Below are positions 28,650-37,759 of a DNA stretch of 64,000 nucleotides, in pieces. Made by a program: the position numbers and the translations under genes. The notes beneath the pieces were generated by a model. The model was not told the DNA's origin and did not search any database. It saw nothing but the letters and a program-made list of their open reading frames with translations. The number at the start of each line of letters is the position of its first letter. The stretch's first letter is position 1. The DNA comes from Duganella sp. Leaf126. GTDB lineage: Bacteria > Pseudomonadota > Gammaproteobacteria > Burkholderiales > Burkholderiaceae_D. The DNA lies in NCBI RefSeq assembly GCF_001423125.1, contig NZ_LMNW01000023.1, positions 187,199 through 251,198 of the forward strand. Reading direction: 5' to 3'.

Positions 28650-29294
28650 ATGCACAATTTCGAAAAGCGCCGCGACCGCTATGAACTGTTTGCGTCGTTT
28701 GAAAAGCCGCTCGTCAACCTCAGCTTCGAGTTGCCGGTGCCGGATTTCCGCCCCTACTGCAAGGCCAACGGCCTGCCGCCGTTCCACTTCTTCCTGTTCT
28801 GCGTGCTCAACGCCGTCAAGGGCATCGACAATTTCATGTACCGGGTGCTCGACGGCGAAGTGTTCAAGCTAGACGACTTTGCGGCGTCGTACACGGTCAT
28901 CAACCAGAATAACGATCTCAACATCACCAAGTTCGAGATGAGCGACGATCTGCACACCTTCATCGCACGCAGCCTGGCCGCCAAGCAGATTGCCGAGACG
29001 CGCACCGAGCTGGCCAACATGGGCCCGTTGATGACGCCGCTCGAGCAAAAGCAGAATGTCCACATCACCTGCATGCCGTGGTTCAAGTTGACCTCGGTCG
29101 AACATCCGATCTACCGCCATGCCGACTACGACATCCCCTCGCTGGCCTGGGGCCGTTTCGGCGACGCCCGGGCCGACGGTACGATGGTGGTGCCGTTTTC
29201 TGTGCAGGCGCACCATGGTTTTGTCGATGGCTACCACGTGCACCTGCTGGCGCAGTCGATTGCAGCGCGGGCGCGGGATCTGATCGGCCAATAA
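28650..29294 (+). CDS. Chloramphenicol acetyltransferase-family (CatA-like) protein
   Basis: 214 aa, the usual CAT subunit length. The catalytic motif is 'QAHHGFVDGYHVHLL' (His189, and the Asp-Gly pair at 193-194). The N-terminal 'RDRYELFASFEKPLVNLSFE' and 'PFHFFLFCVLNAV' also fit the family. CATs are trimeric acyl-CoA transferases. Chromosomal CatA-like proteins are often of unknown substrate, so chloramphenicol resistance is not implied by sequence alone. It lies 77 bp after the metal exporter, probably in its own unit. Confidence 0.85.
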   Translation: MHNFEKRRDRYELFASFEKPLVNLSFELPVPDFRPYCKANGLPPFHFFLFCVLNAVKGIDNFMYRVLDGEVFKLDDFAASYTVINQNNDLNITKFEMSDDLHTFIARSLAAKQIAETRTELANMGPLMTPLEQKQNVHITCMPWFKLTSVEHPIYRHADYDIPSLAWGRFGDARADGTMVVPFSVQAHHGFVDGYHVHLLAQSIAARARDLIGQ

Positions 29295-29411
29295 GACTGC
29301 AACGACCGGCAGCGGCGCCCGGCAACGATTACATTTCGATACATGCATGCCGGTGTTCAGCGCTAAGATGAAACCACATTCATGGAAGACTTGTGATCCC
29401 CGGGAGGCTGT

Positions 29412-30608
29412 ATGCGGCATCTGTCGAAGGCTATCGCATTGAGCATGCTGTGCTGCACGGTTGCCGCGCAGGCCCGGCCACGACCGGACCAGCCCTTGCC
29501 GCCGCGCCTGATCGCTGCCGAACGTGACGGACGGCTGCTGTTGCTGCTGCCGGAAACCCATGCCGGATTGCGCGACCAGTACGACCATTATTTCAGGGCC
29601 GTGATCATGCCGGCGTTCGCTGCCTCGAGCGCGCTGTTCAGCGAACGTTCATCGCCGGTCCAGGCCGATACGCAGCTGCGCTACCGGCCCTGCGCCGACC
29701 AACAGCCGGACGAAGCGCAGGTCGATGCGGCGCTCAACGCCACCCTGCCCGAGCTGCTGCCCGCCACGTACTGGGGTGTGCAAACGCCGCCTGCGCCGGT
29801 CACCGGCTTCAGCCGCTTCATGCGCGTGCAGATGGTGCTGGAAGATGCGTATTTCAATTCCGCAGGCTGGTATGCACCCCCGTGGCAGCCGCAGCCGGTG
29901 CCCGACTTGCCGTCGGACCTGACCACCCATTACGCCGCCCGCCTGATGCTGGACGCGCCGCGCCGCGCGGTGTCGGTGGACACGCCGGACAGCAGTTTCA
30001 AGGCTTATTGTTCGCTGACGCCAGCGCAACGTACGGCGCTGGCGCGGGCTGCCATGCAGCAGCGCCTGCGCCAGGCCGGCCACGCGCCGCCGCGCGATCA
30101 GCTGGACCGGCCGGTCGACGCTGGGGCCGTAGAGCGCCAGGATTTGCAGGACGAGGTCGCGCAGATGGACGCCGACTATCGGCAGATTCTGAAACGCATC
30201 GCGCAGGCGCTCGAGCGGACAGACCTTGCCGACCCGATCGGCAAAGTCGGCAAAATTGACCGAAACAGCGAAAACGACACGAACGACACAAACGACATAC
30301 ACGGCAAAGTCGGAAAATTCGCCAATGACGCCAGCGACCAGAACCAGCGCGCCATCGACCGGTATCTGCTCGGCGCCCGCAACCGGGTATGGGTGGCGCA
30401 ACTGCCGCAGATGACGGCCGGCCAGCGCCTGCCGTTCATGGTGCTGGGCGCGGCCCATTTCCTCGACGCCGATGCCGATAGTGGCCCGGGCCTGCTGCGG
30501 CTGCTGCGCGACGATGGCTACCGGCTGACGCTGGTGCAAGATCGCCGGCAACTGGCCGTCTTGCTGCGCAAGCTGCCGCCTCCGCCCGCGCAGGCATCGC
30601 CAGGGTGA
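29412..30608 (+). CDS. TraB/GumN-like protein with a repetitive insertion
   Basis: 398 aa with a signal peptide (residues 1-21, 'VAAQA-RP'). The N-terminal 'LLLLLPETHAG' and 'YDHYFRAVIMPAF', and the C-terminal 'FMVLGAAHFLDADADSGPG' and 'LLRDDGYRLTLV', resemble the TraB/GumN/PrgY superfamily. Those proteins are suspected metalloproteases with a conserved Glu/His pair. About residues 276-312 are a hydrophilic insertion with 'GKVGK' twice and 'NDTNDTND'. This part has lower GC than the rest and arises from a 63-bp direct repeat. Periplasmic, function unknown. Confidence 0.65.
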   Translation: MRHLSKAIALSMLCCTVAAQARPRPDQPLPPRLIAAERDGRLLLLLPETHAGLRDQYDHYFRAVIMPAFAASSALFSERSSPVQADTQLRYRPCADQQPDEAQVDAALNATLPELLPATYWGVQTPPAPVTGFSRFMRVQMVLEDAYFNSAGWYAPPWQPQPVPDLPSDLTTHYAARLMLDAPRRAVSVDTPDSSFKAYCSLTPAQRTALARAAMQQRLRQAGHAPPRDQLDRPVDAGAVERQDLQDEVAQMDADYRQILKRIAQALERTDLADPIGKVGKIDRNSENDTNDTNDIHGKVGKFANDASDQNQRAIDRYLLGARNRVWVAQLPQMTAGQRLPFMVLGAAHFLDADADSGPGLLRLLRDDGYRLTLVQDRRQLAVLLRKLPPPPAQASPG

Positions 30609-30677
30609 ACGAGCGCGATACAGTTAGAAAATGTCCGAATGATTGAGCGCCCTGTCGGCACTGACCCTCATGCCGTT

Positions 30678-30800
30678 AAGGGACCTCGAAAAGCCTACTG
30701 AACGACCCGCTATCGCCTCTTCGTTGCTCAGCGTACCGCCGTCCACTTGCGCTACGCAAGACGATATCGGGCCGATCGCTATGGTTTTCCAGGTCTCATT
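30678..30800 (+). repeat. Palindromic dispersed element, copy C
   Basis: 123 bp, the same length as copy A. It starts AAGGGACCTCG and ends AGGTCTCATT. It shares ACGACCCGCTATCGCCTCT, CGTTGCTCAGCGTAC and CTTGCGCTACGCAAGACGAT with copies A and B. Confidence 0.75.
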
Positions 30801-30838
30801 AAATTAAGCGAAAAATCTTGATTTTGTTAGCATAAACA

Positions 30839-30925
30839 CGTCGTCCCCGCGCAGGCGGGGACCCAATTGGCTCACATGTCGACGCATGCGCAGAACTTGG
30901 GTACCCGCCTTCGCGGGTACGACGG
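30839..30925. repeat. REP-type inverted hairpin pair
   Basis: Two opposed units: CGTCGTCCCCGCGCAGGCGG... (30839-30870) and TTGGGTACCCGCCTTCGCGG... ending GTACGACGG (30897-30925). Each contains its own hairpin (CCCCGC/GCGGGG; GTACCCGC/GCGGGTAC). The second recurs at 44214-44250 with a shared flank reading AAGACCTTA. Confidence 0.8.
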
Positions 30926-30976
30926 ATAAAGACCTTAGCTTAAGGGCATTAGGTATTGCTCCCGGCGTGGCAACGC

Positions 30977-33247
30977 TCAGCTGCGCCGCGCTTCCTGGAC
31001 GCCGGCCACTTCGGTGATGGCGCTCAGGGCCTTTTGCAGTTGCGCGGTGGCGCCGATTTCGGCGGTGAAGGTCATGCGCGCGTAACCTTTCGTGCTTTGG
31101 GTGTTGACGCCGATGACGTTGATCTTTTCGCGCGAGAAGACTTCCGAGATATCGCGCAGCAGGCCCTGGCGGTCGTTGGCCAGCACGAAGATGTCGACCG
31201 GGTAGACCGTGTCGGTGACGGCGCGGCCCCATTCGGTGACGATCACGCGCTCGGGCGCCTTGGCGCGCATTTCGGCAAAGTTCTTGCAGGTGGCGCGGTG
31301 GATCGAGACGCCCTTGCCGCGCGTGACAAAACCGACGATGCCGTCCGGCGGCGCCGGCTTGCAGCACTTGGCCAGCTGCGTCATCAAGCCTTCGGTGCCG
31401 ACCACCAGCACGCCGGACTTGGCGCCCTGCTCCGTGCTCGAGGCGCGGCTCTTGCCGAGGAAAACTTCATCGACCGGCTCGGCCGGTTCGCCGCTGTCGT
31501 GCAGCGCGTGCTCGATATGGCGCAGGCTGAATTCGTCCTTGCCCACCGACAGGAACAGGTCATCGACCTTGGCAAAGCCGAGCTTGTTGGCCAGCGCTTC
31601 CAGGTTGACCGCCGTCTTGCCTTCGCGCTGCAAGGTCTTTTCCACCATCGAGCGGCCGTGTGACAGCGTTTCCTGCATGTCGATGGCATGGAACCAGGCA
31701 CGGATCTTCGAGCGCGTGCGGGTGGCCACCGTGTACTCGTCGCTGAGCCAGTCGCGCGACGGGCCGGCCGTGCCCGGCGCACCCTTGGCAGTGATGATCT
31801 CGCAGGTCTGGCCGTTTTTCAGCTGGGTGTTGAGCGGCACCATGATGCCATCGACGCGCGCGCCGCGGCAGCGGTGGCCGACGTCGCTGTGCAGGTAATA
31901 GGCAAAGTCGATCGGCGTGGCGCCGACCGGCAGCTCGATCACGCGCGCCTGCGGCGTGAGCACAAAGATGCGGTCGTCGAGCGCCGCGGACTTGAGTTTT
32001 TCCACCCACTCGCGCTGCTGTTCTTCCTCGCCCACCACCGATTCGGCCACATCGGTCTTCCACGCCAGCAGCTGGCGCAGCCAGGCGATTTTTTCCTCGT
32101 ACTTCTGGCCCACCGAGTTGGCGCCGCCTTCCTTGTAGCGCCAGTGCGCGGCGACGCCATACTCGGCAAAGCTGTGCATTTCCTGGGTGCGGATCTGCAC
32201 TTCGAGCGGGCGACCGTCTTCGGCCGTGACCACCGTGTGCAGCGACTGGTAGCCGTTGGGCTTGGGGCGCGAAATATAGTCGTCGAATTCCTTCGGGATC
32301 GGGGTCCAGATATTGTGGACCACGCCCAGCACCGTGTAGCAGGTCTTGACGTCGGCCACGATCACGCGGAATGCGCGCACATCGTAGAGGTCGGTAAAGT
32401 CGAGCTCCTTGCCCTTCATCTTGCTCCAGATCGAGTAGATGTGCTTGGGCCGGCCGAACACTTCGGCCTCGATGCCGGCTGCCGCCATCTCCGCCTGCAG
32501 GCGCGCGATCGCGTTGGTGACGAAGCCTTCGCGCATCATGCGCTTTTCTTCGAGCATCCTGGCAATGCGCTTGTAATTGTCGGGCTCGATGAAGCGGAAC
32601 GACAGGTCTTCCAGTTCCCATTTCAGCTGCCAGATCCCGAGCCGGTTGGCCAGCGGCGCATACAGGTCCAGCGTCTCGCGGCCATACGCGCAGGTCATGT
32701 CGTTGAACAGCTTGATGTCGGCAAAGTAGCGCAAGGTCGTCACGCAGGACGCCAGGCGCACCAGCACCACGCGCATGTCCGACGCCATGGCCAGCAGCAT
32801 CTTGCGCAGCGTTTCCACCTGCGCCACCGCCTGCTGGGCAGCGTTGCGGCCGCGCGCGGGACCGGCGCCGGCCGGTTGCGCCGGGACCTGGTTCTGGGTC
32901 AGTTCGCGCAGCCGGATCAGCTGCCGCACGCCGGCAACCAGGTCACCCACTTCCTGCCCGAAGCGCGGCTCGATGACGGCCGCCTGCTCCGGCTCGAGCA
33001 AGGTCAGTTCGAAGACCAGGCCGGCAATGCGGGTTTCGACATCGCTGCGCATATAGGCCAGCGTGGCGGCCACGCCGGTAGCAAACTCCAAAGCGGACTG
33101 GCCGCTGGTGGTGGTGCGGTCGGCGTAGGCGGTACTGGCAAAATCGAGCGCGGACTGCATGCGCATGCTGTCGTCAGGTGACAGGCCGGACAGCAGGGAA
33201 TCGGTGGGAGCGGACGTGGCGCCCGCCAGCGCGGTGGTTGAAACCAT
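30977..33247 (-). CDS. relA: GTP pyrophosphokinase (ppGpp synthetase I)
   Basis: 756 aa from 'MVSTTALAGATSAPTDSLL'; the frame upstream is spurious. The N-terminal hydrolase-like domain has lost the His-Asp catalytic pair, which marks a synthetase-only RelA. Synthetase domain: 'SIWSKMKGKELDFTDLYDVRAFRV', 'RPKPNGYQSLHT', 'EVQIRTQEMHSFAEYGVAAHW'. Then come the TGS ('IFVLTPQARVIELP'), helical, zinc-finger-like ('LAKCCKP') and ACT ('DRQGLLRDISEVFSREKINV') domains. It binds stalled ribosomes and makes (p)ppGpp during amino-acid starvation. Confidence 0.95.
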   Translation of the reverse strand: MVSTTALAGATSAPTDSLLSGLSPDDSMRMQSALDFASTAYADRTTTSGQSALEFATGVAATLAYMRSDVETRIAGLVFELTLLEPEQAAVIEPRFGQEVGDLVAGVRQLIRLRELTQNQVPAQPAGAGPARGRNAAQQAVAQVETLRKMLLAMASDMRVVLVRLASCVTTLRYFADIKLFNDMTCAYGRETLDLYAPLANRLGIWQLKWELEDLSFRFIEPDNYKRIARMLEEKRMMREGFVTNAIARLQAEMAAAGIEAEVFGRPKHIYSIWSKMKGKELDFTDLYDVRAFRVIVADVKTCYTVLGVVHNIWTPIPKEFDDYISRPKPNGYQSLHTVVTAEDGRPLEVQIRTQEMHSFAEYGVAAHWRYKEGGANSVGQKYEEKIAWLRQLLAWKTDVAESVVGEEEQQREWVEKLKSAALDDRIFVLTPQARVIELPVGATPIDFAYYLHSDVGHRCRGARVDGIMVPLNTQLKNGQTCEIITAKGAPGTAGPSRDWLSDEYTVATRTRSKIRAWFHAIDMQETLSHGRSMVEKTLQREGKTAVNLEALANKLGFAKVDDLFLSVGKDEFSLRHIEHALHDSGEPAEPVDEVFLGKSRASSTEQGAKSGVLVVGTEGLMTQLAKCCKPAPPDGIVGFVTRGKGVSIHRATCKNFAEMRAKAPERVIVTEWGRAVTDTVYPVDIFVLANDRQGLLRDISEVFSREKINVIGVNTQSTKGYARMTFTAEIGATAQLQKALSAITEVAGVQEARRS

Positions 33248-33254
33248 GATGCTC

Positions 33255-33611
33255 CTAGCGCTGGGCGGCAACGACGACGATTTCGATGCGCCAATCGGGA
33301 TTGGCCAGCTTCGCCTGCACGGTGGCGCGCGGCGGCGTGTGGCCGTTCGGCACCCAGGCGTCATACTCCTGATTCATGCCGTCGAAGTCGGCCAGGTCGG
33401 CCAGGTAGATCTGGCAGCTGAGGATGCAGGTCTTGTCGCTGCCGCACTCGGCCAGCAGGCGGTCGATATGGCCGAGCACTTCGCGGGTCTGGCCTGCGAT
33501 GTCGAGGCTGGTATCGTCGGGCACCTGGCCGGCCAGATAGACGGTGTTGTTGTGAATCGCCGCCTCGGACAGGCGGGCGCCGACGTGCAGTCGTTTGATT
33601 TCCATAGTCAT
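33255..33611 (-). CDS. RidA/YjgF-family protein
   Basis: 118 aa. The family fold is recognisable from 'NTVYLAGQVPDD', 'LLAECGSDKTCILSCQIYL', and 'PPRATVQAKLANPDWRIEIVVVA', with the active-site Arg (PPRA) and Glu (RIEI). RidA proteins hydrolyse reactive 2-aminoacrylate-type enamines/imines. This sequence looks like one of the Rid subfamilies (RutC-like or Rid4-7) rather than archetypal RidA. MEIK at 33605 is an equally good start. It sits 7 bp upstream of relA on the same strand, so the two may be co-transcribed. Confidence 0.88.
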   Translation of the reverse strand: MTMEIKRLHVGARLSEAAIHNNTVYLAGQVPDDTSLDIAGQTREVLGHIDRLLAECGSDKTCILSCQIYLADLADFDGMNQEYDAWVPNGHTPPRATVQAKLANPDWRIEIVVVAAQR

Positions 33612-33675
33612 TCCTTAAAATTATTATTATCGTATGTATTACTTAGTAAATGGTTAGCACGCGCGTAGTGGCCGG

Positions 33676-34551
33676 CTAGCCCAGCAAGAATTGCCGCGCA
33701 ATCGCGATCTGCTCGTCGTGGATGAACGTCGGCGCGTGGCCGACGTCCGGGATTTCCACCAGCGTCGCTCTCGGTCCGCGCTGCGTCATGGCCTGCGCCG
33801 TGTCGCGCGTGAGCAGGTCGGACTGGGCGCCGCGCACCAGCAGGGTCGGGCAACGGACGGCGTCGTAGGCTGCCCACAGCAGGGCCTGGTCCGCCTTTGC
33901 CGATTCCGGCGTGACGGCGCGAAACGGCAGCGCCAGCCCCATATCGTAGTGGCGCACCCACTTGCCGTCCGCATCCTGGCGCAGCACATCGGTGGCAAGC
34001 TTGTGCCATTCCTGCTCCGTGTGCGCGCCGAACGAGGCCGACACGTCGCGGATGAACTGCGCACCTTCGTCGAAGGAGTTGAAGCGCAGGTCCTGGCCGA
34101 TGTAGTCGCCGATCCGCTGCAAGGCGGCAGGCTCGAGCACGGGGCCGATATCGTTGAGCACCAGCTTGCGGATCGGGTTGCCCGGCAACGAAGCCAGTCC
34201 CAGGCCGATCAGGCCGCCCATCGAGGTGCCGAACCAGTCCACCGTTTGCCGTTCACCGTCGGTGACGCGCGCCAGCAGGGTGACCATGTCGCTCACATAC
34301 TGGGGAATGCCGTAGAACTGCGGATTCTTCAGCCAGCCGGAACGGCCACGGCCGACCACGTCGGGACAGATCACGCGGTAGTCGCCGCTGAGGGCACGCG
34401 CCAGGTGGTCGAAGTCGTCGCCGACGCGGGTGACGCCGTGCACGCAGATGAGCACGCGTGGATTGTGGCGATCGCCCCACTCCTTGTAAAACATCTGGTG
34501 CAGGCCAGCGGGCGACATGCAGGTGACAAAGTGATGTTGGGCGACGGTCAT
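33676..34551 (-). CDS. Alpha/beta hydrolase
   Basis: 291 aa. Oxyanion region 'CVHGVTRVGDDFD' (residues 37-49), nucleophile elbow 'FGTSMGG' with Ser110, acid in 'VRGAQSDLL' and catalytic His in 'VGHAPTF'. The cap has 'LVLNDIGPVLEPAALQRIGDYIG', a pattern common in esterase-type hydrolases of Burkholderiales. Cytoplasmic; substrate unknown. It is followed by the RidA-like gene on the same strand and diverges from the 3-hydroxybutyrate dehydrogenase gene. Confidence 0.87.
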   Translation of the reverse strand: MTVAQHHFVTCMSPAGLHQMFYKEWGDRHNPRVLICVHGVTRVGDDFDHLARALSGDYRVICPDVVGRGRSGWLKNPQFYGIPQYVSDMVTLLARVTDGERQTVDWFGTSMGGLIGLGLASLPGNPIRKLVLNDIGPVLEPAALQRIGDYIGQDLRFNSFDEGAQFIRDVSASFGAHTEQEWHKLATDVLRQDADGKWVRHYDMGLALPFRAVTPESAKADQALLWAAYDAVRCPTLLVRGAQSDLLTRDTAQAMTQRGPRATLVEIPDVGHAPTFIHDEQIAIARQFLLG

Positions 34552-34669
34552 GCGACTTCCTTGATCAATTTTTAAGTTGGCACTAATGACATTTTACCGG
34601 GCTATGTGCTTAAATCCTAACGCAGTGTAGCGCAGCGCGCCTTCCATCTCCAACCCAACAGAGGACACC

Positions 34670-35488
34670 ATGATGAACAACACTTCAAGCGGCAATTCAA
34701 GCGGGAACTTGCGCGGCAAGACCGCGCTGGTCACCGGCTCCACCTCGGGCATCGGCCTGGGCATCGCGCGCAGCCTGGCGGCAGAAGGCGCCAACGTCAT
34801 CCTCAACGGTTTCGGCGACGCTGCCGACATCGACCGCCTGCAAGCGGACCTGGCCAAGGAGTTCGGCGTGCAGGCCCTGTACCACAACGCCGACATGTCC
34901 AAGCCGGCCGAGATCGCCGCGATGATCGCGTTTGCCGACGACCAGCTCGGCGGCGTCGATATCCTGGTCAACAACGCCGGCATCCAGTTCGTCGCCAATA
35001 TCGAGGATTTCCCGGTCGAGAAATGGGACGCCATCATTGCCATCAACCTGAGCTCGGCCTTCCACACCTCGCGCCTGGCGCTGCCGGGCATGCGCAAGAA
35101 AAACTGGGGCCGCATCATCAACCTGGCGTCCACCCACGGCCTGGTCGGCTCGGCCGGCAAGTCGGCCTACGTGGCGGCCAAGCATGGCCTGCTGGGTTTG
35201 ACCAAGGTCGGTGCGCTGGAAACGGCCGGCACCGGCGTGACCGTCAACGCCATCTGCCCCGGCTTCGTGCTCACGCCGCTGGTCCAGAAACAGGTGGACG
35301 ACCGCGCCGCCAAGGATGGCATCAGCAACGACGATGCCAAAAAGGCATTGCTGTCGGACAAACAGCCATCGGGCGAATTCGTCACACCGGAAGAGCTCGG
35401 CGCACTGGCCGTGTTCCTGGCCAGCGACGCCGCGCGCCAGGTGCGTGGCGCCGCGTGGAATATGGATGGCGGCTGGGTGGCGCAATAA
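34670..35488 (+). CDS. bdhA: D-3-hydroxybutyrate dehydrogenase
   Basis: 272-aa short-chain dehydrogenase. NAD-binding 'TGSTSGIG' (22-29), 'NNAGIQFV', catalytic Tyr167 and Lys171 in 'SAYVAAKHG'. It has the family-specific substrate-loop region 'CPGFVLTPLVQKQVDDRA' and the C-terminus 'AAWNMDGGWVAQ', which match 3-hydroxybutyrate dehydrogenases. It oxidises 3-hydroxybutyrate (from polyhydroxybutyrate breakdown) to acetoacetate, which the nearby ScoAB can activate. There are two adjacent ATG codons, and a Ser/Asn-rich N-terminal extension of about 14 residues. Confidence 0.92.
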   Translation: MMNNTSSGNSSGNLRGKTALVTGSTSGIGLGIARSLAAEGANVILNGFGDAADIDRLQADLAKEFGVQALYHNADMSKPAEIAAMIAFADDQLGGVDILVNNAGIQFVANIEDFPVEKWDAIIAINLSSAFHTSRLALPGMRKKNWGRIINLASTHGLVGSAGKSAYVAAKHGLLGLTKVGALETAGTGVTVNAICPGFVLTPLVQKQVDDRAAKDGISNDDAKKALLSDKQPSGEFVTPEELGALAVFLASDAARQVRGAAWNMDGGWVAQ

Positions 35489-35637
35489 TGCCGCTGCACG
35501 CCCGCCTTATCAGCGCCGCCGCACTTGGTTATCACCAGCAGTGATACGGACGCGACACCTGCGGTTTTCCACAATAGTGATAACTGTTATTTTCACGGAT
35601 GATGACCTCCTCAATTGAATGAACGCGAGGAGACCCC

Positions 35638-36948
35638 GTGAAAAAAAAGCCGTTTTATAAGGTACTGTACATCCAGGTGCTGTTCGCCATTGCCTGCGGC
35701 ATCCTGCTTGGCATCTACCTGCCGACCGACGCCGTTGCCATGAAACCGCTCGGCGACGGCTTCATCAAGCTGATCAAGATGATCATCGCGCCCGTGATTT
35801 TCTGTACCGTGGTGTCCGGTATCGCCGGCATGCAGGACGTGAAAAAAATCGGTCGCGTCGGCGGCAAGGCGCTGTTGTACTTCGAAGTCGTCTCCACCTT
35901 CGCGCTGGCGATCGGCCTGGTCGTGGCCAACGTGCTCAAGCCGGGCGCCGGCTTCAATGCCGATCCGGCCCACCTGGACGCCAAGGCGATCGCGCAGTAC
36001 ACGCACGCCGAAGGCCTGACCACCACCGACTTCCTGATGAACATCATCCCCAAGACCTTCGTGGATGCGTTTGCCAAGGGCGATATCCTGCAAGTGCTGC
36101 TGATCGCCATCCTGTTCGGTTTCGCCCTGTCGCTGCTCGGTGAGCGCGGCCGTCCGGTTACCAAGCTGATCGACGAGCTGTCGCATGTCATCTTCGGCAT
36201 GGTCAACATCATCATGAAGGTCGCCCCGATCGGCGCGTTCGGCGCGATGGCCTTCACCATCGGCAAATACGGTCTGGCCTCGCTGATCCCGCTGGCTAAA
36301 CTGATGGGCTCGTTCTACCTGACCTGCGGCCTGTTCGTGTTCGTGGTGCTGGGCATCATCGCCCGCTACACCGGCTTCTCGATCTTCAAGTTCATCCGCT
36401 ACATCAAGGAAGAATTGCTGATCGTGCTGGGCACCAGCTCGTCGGAAAGCGCCCTGCCGTCGCTGATGACCAAGCTCGAGCGCATGGGCTGCTCCAAGCC
36501 CGTGGTCGGCCTGGTGGTACCGACCGGCTACTCGTTCAACCTCGACGGCACCAACATCTACATGACGATGGCGGCCCTGTTCGTTGCCCAGGCAACCAAC
36601 ACCGAACTGACGCTGTGGCAGGAACTGACCATCCTCGGCGTGGCCATGCTGACCTCGAAGGGCGCGTCCGGCATCACCGGCGCCGGCTTTATCACGCTGG
36701 CGGCCACGCTGGCCGTGGTGCCGACCATCCCGGTAGCCGGCATGGCGCTGATCCTCGGCATCGACCGCTTCATGAGCGAATGCCGTGCCCTGACCAACTT
36801 CGTCGGCAACGGCGTGGCAGCGGTCGTGGTGTCGAAATGGGAAAAAGAGCTGGACATGAACACCCTGCATGCCGAGCTGAACAACCCGGGCTCGACGCTG
36901 GTAAAAGACGACCTGGCGCCAGCCGCGGTGCCGGCAGCAGCGCACTGA
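35638..36948 (+). CDS. dctA: C4-dicarboxylate transporter DctA
   Basis: 436 aa, GTG start preceded by GAGGAG. It is a sodium/proton:dicarboxylate symporter (glutamate transporter fold) for succinate, fumarate, malate and related acids. Eight membrane helices plus re-entrant hairpins. Diagnostic motifs are '[18 protein letters not shown]' (HP1 serines) and '[21 protein letters not shown]' (split; TM7), then '[13 protein letters not shown]' (HP2). It sits between ketone-body genes, consistent with organic-acid growth. A strong terminator follows. Confidence 0.96.
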   Translation: MKKKPFYKVLYIQVLFAIACGILLGIYLPTDAVAMKPLGDGFIKLIKMIIAPVIFCTVVSGIAGMQDVKKIGRVGGKALLYFEVVSTFALAIGLVVANVLKPGAGFNADPAHLDAKAIAQYTHAEGLTTTDFLMNIIPKTFVDAFAKGDILQVLLIAILFGFALSLLGERGRPVTKLIDELSHVIFGMVNIIMKVAPIGAFGAMAFTIGKYGLASLIPLAKLMGSFYLTCGLFVFVVLGIIARYTGFSIFKFIRYIKEELLIVLGTSSSESALPSLMTKLERMGCSKPVVGLVVPTGYSFNLDGTNIYMTMAALFVAQATNTELTLWQELTILGVAMLTSKGASGITGAGFITLAATLAVVPTIPVAGMALILGIDRFMSECRALTNFVGNGVAAVVVSKWEKELDMNTLHAELNNPGSTLVKDDLAPAAVPAAAH

Positions 36949-36970
36949 TCGCCTTGCTTTAAGAAAAAGT

Positions 36971-36999
36971 CCCGCACAGCGATGTGCGGGGCTTTTTTT
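36971..36999 (+). terminator. Rho-independent terminator of dctA
   Basis: CCCGCAC-AGCGAT-GTGCGGG followed by GCTTTTTTT, 22 bp after the dctA stop. Confidence 0.9.
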
Positions 37000-37042
37000 A
37001 TTGCCGACCGGCCACGTACGCGATTCTGCTTGCCGCGCGGAC

Positions 37043-37074
37043 GAAAAAAAACCGCGAGGCGTATCGCATCGCGG
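37043..37074 (-). terminator. Rho-independent terminator of scoB
   Basis: On the minus strand CCGCGA-TGCGATACGCC-TCGCGG is followed by TTTTTTTT, 24 bp after the scoB stop. With the dctA terminator it insulates two convergent units. Confidence 0.85.
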
Positions 37075-37097
37075 CTTTCCGTTGTCGTGCGTCGGGC

Positions 37098-37748
37098 TCA
37101 GAGCGCCGTGAGGTCCAGCTCCACGCCGGTGGCAGCGATGATCTGCTCGCGCGTTACGCCGGGCGCCAGTTCGATCACCTTGAGGCCGGTCTCGCCCACT
37201 TCCATCACGCCCAGGTCGGTAACGATCAGGTCCACCACGCCCACGCCGGTCAGCGGCAGATCGCATTTTTTCAGCAGCTTGTGCGAGGTGGTGCCGTCCT
37301 TGGCGGTGGCCACGTGCTCCATCAGCACGACCACGCGCTTGACGCCGGCCACCAGGTCCATGGCGCCGCCCATGCCCTTGACCATTTTGCCGGGGATCAT
37401 CCAGTTGGCCAGATCGCCATGCTCGGACACCTGCATGGCGCCCAGGATGGCGAGGTTGATCTTGCCGCCCCGGATCATGCCGAACGAGTCCGCCGAGCTG
37501 AAGTAGGCGGCGCCCGGCAAGGCGGTCACGGTCTGCTTGCCGGCGTTGATCAGGTCGGCATCGACTTCATCGTCGGTCGGAAACGGACCGATGCCGAGCA
37601 AACCGTTTTCCGACTGCAGGAATACTTCCATGCCAGCCGGAACATAGTTGGCCACCAGCGTGGGCAGACCGATGCCGAGATTGACGTAATAACCATCTTG
37701 CAGTTCCTTGGCCGCGCGCGCGGCCATTTCATCACGAGTCCATGCCAT
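37098..37748 (-). CDS. scoB: Succinyl-CoA:3-ketoacid CoA-transferase subunit B
   Basis: 216 aa from '[16 protein letters not shown]'. The catalytic glutamate that forms the CoA thioester lies in '[11 protein letters not shown]' (Glu47). Other marks: '[26 protein letters not shown]' (split) and '[15 protein letters not shown]'. With ScoA it moves CoA from succinyl-CoA to acetoacetate, feeding acetoacetyl-CoA to thiolase. 11 bp after scoA. The bdhA gene 1.6 kb away provides acetoacetate. Confidence 0.94.
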   Translation of the reverse strand: MAWTRDEMAARAAKELQDGYYVNLGIGLPTLVANYVPAGMEVFLQSENGLLGIGPFPTDDEVDADLINAGKQTVTALPGAAYFSSADSFGMIRGGKINLAILGAMQVSEHGDLANWMIPGKMVKGMGGAMDLVAGVKRVVVLMEHVATAKDGTTSHKLLKKCDLPLTGVGVVDLIVTDLGVMEVGETGLKVIELAPGVTREQIIAATGVELDLTAL

Positions 37749-37759
37749 AGTGTTCTCCG

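Larger units (their letters stand above)
30609..30976. other. Repeat-filled gap between convergent genes
   Basis: About 370 bp between the TraB/GumN-like gene and relA, which converge. It holds copy C of the palindromic element and an inverted pair of REP-type hairpins (entered separately). No coding sequence is supported. Confidence 0.7.
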
